The position numbers were made by a program, and so were the translations under genes. DNA of 26,638 nucleotides, from positions 1 through 26,638 of the forward strand of contig JADFMW010000005.1 in NCBI GenBank assembly GCA_022563655.1, written 5' to 3'. This stretch comes from Pseudomonadota bacterium (GTDB lineage Bacteria > Pseudomonadota > Alphaproteobacteria > JAAXGF01). Below are positions 15,779 through 20,358 of this stretch, one piece after another; positions within the stretch are counted from its first letter, which is position 1; every line of letters starts with the position of its first letter. The notes under the pieces are model-generated. The model made no database searches and was not told the DNA's origin. It saw only the letters and a list, made by a program, of their open reading frames with translations.

Positions 15779-16010
15779 GGTCGTTGTGTTCCGATTCGAG
15801 GAATGGCCAAGGGCCGGAGCACCGTACCCCCGCGCTGCCGGGCCGGCAACACCACGACGACGCCGATCGTCGTCCCGACCCAGCCAAGCGGCTGAGCCTG
15901 CCCTCGGGCCCGCCCGGCCGGCGAACGATCCATCGGTAGCGTCGGACCGGCGTGAATTGCGTGGGCGCGCTTCGGCGCGCCCTTGGTTTGTGTCGGGGCC
16001 GGCCGCGCCG

Positions 16011-16643
16011 CTAGACCGGGCGCCGCGCCGCCTTCTTGAGGTCGGACGACCACTTGCGGGTCGCCACTGGACCGTCGTCGAACAGCCCCGCCTCGGTCCC
16101 CCAGGCGTCCCAGCCCGGACGCGCCTGGCGCGCGAACATTTCGAGATAGGGTCCGGCGGCGAGCCGCTCGATGCGCTCGTACACCTCGACGGGCTTGCGG
16201 CTGTGCTCGCGCCGCGGCGCGACGACGAGGCGGCGCACGTCCTTCGCCAGCCGCTTGGGGTGGCCGCGCGTCGCCAGCAGACACTGCTCGGGGTTGGCGC
16301 GCGTCCAGAACCCCATACCGGTGGAAAAGTCCTTCTCGATCAACCAATGCGGCGGCGCCGACTTGTTGAGCTTGGCCCAGTAGAACCCCACCGTCTTGTA
16401 AGTGAAGCCCCAGGCCTCGATCAGCTCCAGCCCCTTGGGCAGCAGCGGGTCGGTGACCCACAGCAGAAGGATGCTGTCCCGCGCCGCCCACTCGGCGACC
16501 GGCACTTGGCAAATTTCCTCGAAGCTCATGCAAGGGTAATGGGCTTCCGCGCTTCGCCCCTTTCCCTTGGCGCTGTACGTCGCGAATGTCCACGGCGGGT
16601 CGGCGTAAATAACGGAGTAATATCTGCTTTTATTTTTATGCAT
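16011..16643 (-). CDS. MT-A70 family N6-adenine methyltransferase
   Basis: The 210-aa protein has the MT-A70 signature: the catalytic DPPW at residues 15-18 (VIYADPPWTF), LLLWVTDPLLPKGLELIEAWGF around 58-79, and the C-terminal HSRKPVEVYERIERL. Bacterial members methylate adenine N6 in DNA and are common in prophages and mobile islands, often without a partner nuclease. The start overlaps the stop of the preceding small gene by 8 nt, and its first codons are AT-rich, unlike the rest. No restriction endonuclease is visible nearby, so it looks like an orphan methyltransferase. Its recognition site is unknown. Confidence 0.9.
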   Translation of the reverse strand: MHKNKSRYYSVIYADPPWTFATYSAKGKGRSAEAHYPCMSFEEICQVPVAEWAARDSILLLWVTDPLLPKGLELIEAWGFTYKTVGFYWAKLNKSAPPHWLIEKDFSTGMGFWTRANPEQCLLATRGHPKRLAKDVRRLVVAPRREHSRKPVEVYERIERLAAGPYLEMFARQARPGWDAWGTEAGLFDDGPVATRKWSSDLKKAARRPV

Positions 16644-16917
16644 CGGCCCAATAGTCTTTTATTACTTCTTCCAGAATTTGTGTTGCTTTAGATATTTCTC
16701 TGCCAGACTGCAATTGGTCTCTCACTCTGGTAATAGCCCTTATCACCTTGCGTGCCCGTGGTCCCGGCGAGCCTCGCGGCGGTAATTCGTCTTGGGAGGC
16801 AGGTTTTGCATCAGGGTAGTGAATGCCATCCTTTGCTTCCTTAATTCGACCTTGATTTACTCCAAACCACGCCGCAATATCGTGCTGACGGTCTCCACGT
16901 TGTATCATCGCCAACAC
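16636..16917 (-). CDS. Small HTH-like protein upstream of the methyltransferase, N-terminus apparently frameshifted
   Basis: The 93-aa frame from the GTG at 16917 begins with a helical segment, RQHDIAAWFGVNQGRIKEAKDG, that reads like a helix-turn-helix. A Pro/Ser linker and a second helical region (VRDQLQSGREISKATQILEE) follow. It overlaps the MT-A70 gene by 8 nt and is lower in GC than its surroundings. Protein-like sequence (KADTSLVLAM) continues upstream of the GTG but hits a stop. An ATG at 16972 with GGGAGG 5 nt before it runs 12 codons in another frame to a TAA (16934-16936). A single +1 shift there would join the two. Function is unknown; control of the methyltransferase is plausible. 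Confidence 0.6.
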   Translation of the reverse strand: MLAMIQRGDRQHDIAAWFGVNQGRIKEAKDGIHYPDAKPASQDELPPRGSPGPRARKVIRAITRVRDQLQSGREISKATQILEEVIKDYWADA

Positions 16918-16974
16918 AAGAGAGGTATCGGCCTTAGATTAAGTGAAGGCCACTTGATTGCGCCCGACCCATAA

Positions 16975-16983
16975 CCTCCTCCC
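16975..16983 (-). promoter_or_regulatory. Strong Shine-Dalgarno site before out-of-frame ATG
   Basis: GGGAGGAGG on the minus strand is followed by TT and then ATG at 16972. This is the best ribosome-binding site in the neighbourhood, yet the ATG opens only a 12-codon frame. It probably marks the true start of the HTH-like gene, either broken by a 1-nt shift or read through by frameshifting. The rest of the 218-nt gap up to the DUF2283 gene shows nothing recognisable. Confidence 0.4.
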
Positions 16984-17135
16984 GCTCGGTTGTAGTCGCG
17001 TAGAAACATTCTGCTACAGGCGAGTCCATAGCGCAAATTCGTCATCTCCCCCTATGTTTCCGTGGAGATCCGGCCGAATGTCGCATTTAGAAACCGCGAT
17101 AGTAGAATCGAATCACCCCGTTCGCGACGCAAATC

Positions 17136-17375
17136 CTAGCGTACGAGCGGGATTTCCCGTTGCTCGCCATTGGATTCGTTGACGACGACCAGCCGACCGT
17201 TGTCGCCTTCCCGCAACTGGGCGTTGGCATTCAAGAGCTCGATGCCGTAGACGGTGCCGTCGGGGGCGAGGTCGATGTTGATCTCGTCGCTCACCTGGAT
17301 GGTTTCGACCTCTGCGGTCTTCTCGCGCAGGCGTATGTACGCGATGTTGTGACGCGGATCGTACGTCAGCTTCAT
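17136..17375 (-). CDS. DUF2283 protein, likely partner of a DUF4258 protein
   Basis: The 79-aa protein has the DUF2283 pattern: MKLTYDPRHNIAYIRL at the start, a turn, then DEINIDLAPDGTVYGIELLNA around 30-50. ATG at 17375 has GGAAGGAG 8 nt upstream, a strong site. It lies 20 nt behind a DUF4258 gene on the same strand. Pairs of these two families are common in bacterial genomes and have the size and arrangement of toxin-antitoxin modules, but an activity is not established to my knowledge. The C-terminal REIPLV tail is intact. Confidence 0.75.
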   Translation of the reverse strand: MKLTYDPRHNIAYIRLREKTAEVETIQVSDEINIDLAPDGTVYGIELLNANAQLREGDNGRLVVVNESNGEQREIPLVR

Positions 17376-17395
17376 GGGCTCACTCCTTCCAAGGC

Positions 17396-17662
17396 TTAAA
17401 AGTATCTCACGATGGCCGTAATTGCCAGCCAGCCGTCACGTTCCTCGACCGCGTAGACTTCGACCTGCTTGGTCGCATAATGGCGGCCCCGCCACTCGCC
17501 CTCGAACGCGAAGTTGCGGCGAAATCGGGTGCGACCGAAACGAGCGGCGAATCGTTCCCCGCTCTCGACGGTTGCCGTGACCTCCTCCTCGGTGGCACCG
17601 CGCTCGGCCATCCGCTCGCGAGCGTGAGAGTGTGCAAACGAACCGTCACGTCCTGCCCTCAC
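17396..17662 (-). CDS. DUF4258 protein (possible toxin-like partner)
   Basis: The frame encodes AHSHARERMAERGATEEEV, matching the DUF4258 opening (H-x-x-x-RM-x-ERG), then FGRTRFRRNF and a KQVEVYAVEE-WLAITAIVRYF ending, in 88 codons from the GTG at 17662. That GTG overlaps the stop of a decayed gene fragment. A GTG at 17649 with AGGG upstream would give the family-like start MTVR but is one base out of frame with the body, so a 1-nt loss near the start is possible. Related folds include RelE-like nucleases; that is family-level speculation. It precedes a DUF2283 gene by 20 nt. Confidence 0.6.
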   Translation of the reverse strand: MRAGRDGSFAHSHARERMAERGATEEEVTATVESGERFAARFGRTRFRRNFAFEGEWRGRHYATKQVEVYAVEERDGWLAITAIVRYF

Positions 17663-17830
17663 ATCCGCACGCGCCAGCGCCGAGGGTCGTAGGGAGGCCA
17701 CAGGTGCGCTCTCGCCGGGAAGCGCTCGCTGGTGATCTCGAACTCGTAGCGGCCACACTTGACGAACTCGGCGTCGACGGCCTTGCCCGCGTTCACGACT
17801 CAGCCCATACCCACCGCGCCCCCGATAAAT
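17659..17830 (-). pseudogene. Decayed C-terminal fragment of a dimethylglycine-dehydrogenase-like gene
   Basis: This stretch is a diverged copy of the 3' end of the dehydrogenase gene at 20359-22809 (compare 20359-20530). Translated, it gives DAEFVKCGRYEFEITSERF against DAEFIKSGRYEIEIARERF in the intact gene, then PARAHLWPPYDP against PATAHLRPPYDP. A TGA interrupts the frame after VGMG. No N-terminal or FAD-domain sequence remains; the similarity fades just before the transposon boundary at 17846. It is a relic of a duplicated or rearranged second copy. Confidence 0.85.
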
Positions 17831-17837
17831 CCTTAGG

Positions 17838-17869
17838 CGTCGTCCGGGAACTATCCGGTTGACGTACCA
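17838..17869. repeat. Left target duplication and terminal inverted repeat of the IS1595-type element
   Basis: CGTCGTCC at 17838-17845 is repeated at 19679-19686 and is the 8-bp target duplication. The 24-bp inverted repeat 17846-17869 begins GGGAACTATCC and matches the reverse complement of 19655-19678 at 23 of 24 positions; the mismatch is base 3. It contains an inward-facing TTGACG. Confidence 0.93.
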
Positions 17870-17883
17870 ACCGAGGCCAGCTA

Positions 17884-18114
17884 ATGTCTGAGGACATTGC
17901 GAACGTTGCGGTTTTGGTCCCAGTTGAACCAACTGAGGATATGTTGGTTTGTGGGTTGTCGGGCGGTTTATCCATCGCGCTAGGCGGCCCGATGCGTCCA
18001 GGGCTTAGAGAGATCTGGGCAGCGATGGTTGAAGCAGGCCAAATTGCTGGAGAAATTCCAAATACGTCTGACCGGCTTGATAAATCTGCTCCGCCGCGTT
18101 CTCAAGCTCCGTGA
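17884..18114 (+). CDS. Possible 76-aa passenger ORF at the left end of the element
   Basis: ATG at 17884 has GAGG 8 nt upstream and opens 76 codons just inside the left terminal repeat. The segment VPVEPTEDMLVCG followed by PGLREIWAAMVEAG resembles short proteins common in phages and islands. The last 110 nt overlap, on the opposite strand, the 3' end of the HEPN-like gene, which makes one of the two 3' ends doubtful. No function can be assigned. Confidence 0.35.
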   Translation: MSEDIANVAVLVPVEPTEDMLVCGLSGGLSIALGGPMRPGLREIWAAMVEAGQIAGEIPNTSDRLDKSAPPRSQAP

Positions 18115-18517
18115 TTGGTGTGGGGTCATAGACCAAAGTTAGTTTGCCTCCTTTAGTGATCAGCGCCGCGCGAATGGGTGAGTCGCCAGAATCTTCACTG
18201 GGCCAGCCAGAATGTACGTACTTGTTTCTTAGATCATTCGCGTCTCGGAGGCCCTGGTTTGCGTCGGTGAATTTCCTCCACAATTTCTTGTGTCCTTCGT
18301 CCTGGAAGGCACGACGGGCATAGATCATAAGAAGATTGATCTTGTCGCCAAAGCTGATGTGCCTAGTCAGTAATGCGACCCGGTGAAATTCGAATTCCAT
18401 GATCTCAGCGAGCGCTTGCTGCAACATTATGTCGATGGCTTCCCAGTGAGCGGCTATAATGCCGATCAGACGCATATGATCGTCTGACAGCGGCATGGGA
18501 CTCTTGTAGTTGGGCAT
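18005..18517 (-). CDS. HEPN-like passenger protein of the IS1595 element
   Basis: The 170-aa protein is mostly helical: IIAAHWEAIDIMLQQALAEIM (19-39), then FGDKINLLMIYARRAF (56-71), then LRDANDLRNKYVHSGW (90-105). The last contains R97-N98-x-x-x-H102, the RNxxxH arrangement typical of HEPN-domain RNases. A beta-like tail and a C-terminal helix follow. HEPN proteins serve in toxin-antitoxin and abortive-infection systems, so a defence role is possible but unproven; motif and helical content are the only evidence. ATG at 18517 overlaps the divergent ATG of the 56-aa ORF (CATG); MPLSDDH from 18496 is an alternative start. Confidence 0.65.
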   Translation of the reverse strand: MPNYKSPMPLSDDHMRLIGIIAAHWEAIDIMLQQALAEIMEFEFHRVALLTRHISFGDKINLLMIYARRAFQDEGHKKLWRKFTDANQGLRDANDLRNKYVHSGWPSEDSGDSPIRAALITKGGKLTLVYDPTPITELENAAEQIYQAGQTYLEFLQQFGLLQPSLPRSL

Positions 18518-18686
18518 GGGTAACAACCAATCTAGGAAGCAGCAGGAAAAAGGGCGCGATGAACTCTTGCTGCGCTTGTTGAAGATGCCTCCGCAGCCCA
18601 GACCGAAGCGCGTCCGCAAGGGCAAAAAACCTACTCAGCGCCGCGCTTCGCGCGCCAGCGCAGGAAAGCGCGAGCCTTCTGCTTAA
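18516..18686 (+). CDS. 56-aa basic passenger ORF of the IS1595 element
   Basis: ATG at 18516 opens a 56-codon frame: a charged helical start (RKQQEKGRDELLLRLL), then KMPPQPRPKR and a Lys/Arg/Ser-rich tail. Small proteins with a leucine-rich helix followed by a PP.P..K motif often sit beside transposases of this type. Its ATG shares CATG with the divergent HEPN-like gene, and its TAA shares TTAA with the convergent transposase stop, so it exactly fills the space between them. Composition suggests nucleic-acid binding; the role is unknown. Confidence 0.6.
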   Translation: MGNNQSRKQQEKGRDELLLRLLKMPPQPRPKRVRKGKKPTQRRASRASAGKREPSA

Positions 18687-19612
18687 ACGTTCTCGGCTTG
18701 ACGAGGTTGTTGATACATGAGGCGCTTGCCCTTGGCTCCGCGCAGCAATGCCTCGGCGCGCTCGGCATCGCTGGCCTTGCGATGGTTATGCCTGAAATCG
18801 AACTCGGACAGATACCGGTGCAGATGGGCTTCGCTCACGCTGTGGAACGTACCGTAGACGCCGCGCTTGAGTAGCGCGAAATACGACTCCACGGTGTTCG
18901 TGTACCAGAATGCCCGGCGCACGTATTCCTTGGCACTGTGGTTCACGGTTCCATGGCCGGTGAATTCCTCGCCGATCTTCGGGTAAACCGGGCTTTCGTC
19001 GGTCATCAGGTAGGATTTGCGGCTCGCGGTCTTGACGATGATCGGGCGAAGCGTTTTCGAACTGACGTTAGCGACGTGAAAAGAGCGCACTTCGCCTTCG
19101 CGCTCGACCAAAGAGAACACGGCATGTTTCTTCGGTGGTGGGCCGAAGGCTTTGTTCCTGGCCTTGCCGCCGACGTAGGTTTCGTCGGCCTCGACGACCT
19201 TGTTAGCGCCCCCGAGTGGCCCCGGCGCTGGATCGACGGCACACTCGCGGAGCCGGTGGAATAGGAACCACGCGGTTTCGTAATTTGTGCCGATCATCCG
19301 CTGTAGCTGTAGGGCGCTCATACCCTTCTTGCTGGACGCCATGAGTTGAGCGGCCAGAACCCATTTCGACAATGGGACATGGGATCGCTCCATGACGGTT
19401 CCGATGGTCACGCTGAAGGGCTTGCGGCAGTCCTTGCACTTGTGAACGCCAGGGCGGGTGCTCTTGCCGTTGAGTTTTGTAATCCTGTCTCCGGTCACGC
19501 CACAACGCGGGCACACCGGTCCATAGGGCCAAAGCAGGGCTTCGAGATGTTCCCGCGCCTTGCGGTCGTCGTGGTAGATCGGGTTGCGGAGATCGAGTCG
19601 TGCTTTAGCCAT
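18683..19612 (-). CDS. IS1595-family (ISXO2-like) transposase
   Basis: The 309-aa protein has the family layout. A zinc ribbon near the N-terminus has C34xxC37 (CPRCG) and C59xxC62 (CKDC). A helical linker precedes an RNase-H-like catalytic core with D143 in VVEADETYVGGK and D205 in LMTDESPVY. The third acidic position is in NTVESYFALLKRG (E242, N239 nearby), followed by HRYLSEFDFRHNHR. ATG at 19612 is preceded by a good promoter (TTGACG-17-TATAAT) whose -35 lies in the right terminal repeat. No frameshift or stop is seen, so the enzyme may be active. Its TAA overlaps the stop of the 56-aa ORF. Confidence 0.95.
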   Translation of the reverse strand: MAKARLDLRNPIYHDDRKAREHLEALLWPYGPVCPRCGVTGDRITKLNGKSTRPGVHKCKDCRKPFSVTIGTVMERSHVPLSKWVLAAQLMASSKKGMSALQLQRMIGTNYETAWFLFHRLRECAVDPAPGPLGGANKVVEADETYVGGKARNKAFGPPPKKHAVFSLVEREGEVRSFHVANVSSKTLRPIIVKTASRKSYLMTDESPVYPKIGEEFTGHGTVNHSAKEYVRRAFWYTNTVESYFALLKRGVYGTFHSVSEAHLHRYLSEFDFRHNHRKASDAERAEALLRGAKGKRLMYQQPRQAENV

Positions 19613-19636
19613 GGCTTCATCCTCATTGAGGTAGCC

Positions 19637-19665
19637 ATTATACAGGAGGGGATATGGTACGTCAA
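19637..19665 (-). promoter_or_regulatory. Transposase promoter using the terminal repeat
   Basis: On the minus strand TTGACG (19660-19665, inside the right terminal inverted repeat) is followed after exactly 17 bp by the consensus TATAAT (19637-19642), 25 nt before the transposase ATG. Transposase binding to the repeat would cover the -35 box and could self-limit expression. Confidence 0.7.
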
Positions 19666-19686
19666 CCGGATAGTTTCCCGTCGTCC
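19655..19686. repeat. Right terminal inverted repeat and target duplication of the IS1595-type element
   Basis: The 24-bp right inverted repeat at 19655-19678 reads GGAAACTATCC inward on the minus strand. The second copy of the 8-bp target duplication CGTCGTCC follows at 19679-19686, ten nucleotides outside the DM13 stop codon. Confidence 0.93.
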
Positions 19687-19695
19687 ACATCGACG

Positions 19696-20192
19696 TCAAC
19701 CGGAGCTGGTTTCGCGAAAGTCGAGTTTTGCCGGCGAGATGAGCACGTCGAACTGCTCGCACCAGATGACCACGGTGCCGTAGTCATGGAGATCGACACC
19801 CCCGGGAACCGCAAAGTTCTGGCTGCCCTTGAACGCCCTCAGGCGCCCAAGATCGACGAACATGCTGTTCTGCACCACCGACGACGATGTGACGTCGCCG
19901 CTGGGAACGAGGTAGACGTGGTACTTGGGTCCCGGACCCACCTCGAAGTCTTGCTCGAGGCGGACCGTATCGTCGTACACCGTCACGGCGCCACTGCCGT
20001 AGTGGATGGGATCCGATGGGTTGGCGTGAATGAAGGCGCCGGTGGCGATAATCTGCTTGGTCTCCACGCCCACGACCTCCTCGATGGCGACGACATCGGC
20101 CAAGAAGATGTAGGGATAAACGAAGATGCCGATAGCAAATCCGACGGCGATGCCGAAAAAGCCGCCAACGACGAACGTAGGAAACCTCTCAT
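19696..20192 (-). CDS. DM13-domain membrane protein, apparently frameshifted near its start
   Basis: The body encodes a DM13 domain: ATGAFIHANPSDPIHYGSGAV, then PGPKYHVYLVPSG and the hallmark TVVIWCEQFDVLISPAKL with its single cysteine. DM13 domains are extracytoplasmic and proposed to act in redox chemistry. In the same frame, upstream codons encode a membrane anchor (GGFFGIAVGFAIGIFVYPYIF) preceding ADVVAIEE. No start codon exists in that frame. An ATG at 20192 with GAGAGGAG upstream is one base out of register, and a 1-nt loss within the first codons would explain it. In-frame translation could otherwise begin only at a TTG (20103), losing the anchor. It lies between the IS element and a 21-bp repeat array. 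Confidence 0.65.
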
Positions 20193-20205
20193 GCTGCTCC
20201 TCTCC

Positions 20206-20329
20206 AGTGTACGTGCAGCTTAGGCCAGTGAACGTGCAGCTTAGGCCAGTGAACGTGCAGCTTAGGCCAGTGAACGTGCAGCTTAGGCCAGTGTACGTGT
20301 AGCTTAGGCCAGTGAACGTGCAGCTTAGG
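20206..20329. repeat. 21-bp tandem repeat, nearly 6 units
   Basis: Units of 21 bp start at 20206, 20227, 20248, 20269, 20290 and 20311; the last is truncated at 19 nt. The core is GAACGTGCAGCTTAGGCC, with GTAC in place of GAAC in units 1 and 5 and TGTAG for TGCAG in unit 5. The array fills most of the 166-nt gap between the dehydrogenase stop and the DM13 start and reaches to within 14 nt of the DM13 ATG, so it forms that gene's leader. Confidence 0.93.
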
Positions 20330-20358
20330 AAACAAACGGGCCCGATGAACCGCCGCCC

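Larger units (their letters stand above)
17846..19678 (-). mobile_element. Complete IS1595-family element with passenger genes (1,833 bp)
   Basis: The element is bounded by 24-bp terminal inverted repeats (17846-17869 and 19655-19678) and flanked by an 8-bp direct repeat, CGTCGTCC, as expected for the IS1595 family. It encodes an ISXO2-type DDE transposase (18683-19612, minus), a 56-aa basic ORF (18516-18686, plus), a 170-aa HEPN-like protein (18005-18517, minus) and perhaps a 76-aa ORF (17884-18114, plus). Intact ends, target duplication and transposase indicate a fairly recent, possibly active insertion. It landed between the dehydrogenase relic and the 3' end of the DM13 gene. Some IS1595 relatives are known to carry passenger genes. 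Confidence 0.93.

Noticed and set aside
14315..15895. A 526-codon plus-strand frame opposite the threonine-synthase-like gene
   Set aside because: Antisense by-product without family similarity; the minus-strand gene is clear.
15779..15950. A short hydrophobic-looking frame upstream of the threonine-synthase-like gene
   Set aside because: It has no ribosome-binding site and overlaps the downstream gene out of frame; too weak to call.
17090..17125. A tRNA 3' end or attachment site (minus strand GATTCGATTC resembles a T-loop)
   Set aside because: No acceptor, anticodon or D arm can be folded, and no integrase or second copy is present.
20206..20329. A CRISPR array
   Set aside because: The units are directly adjacent without spacers, and no cas gene is present; the same holds for the other tandem arrays.
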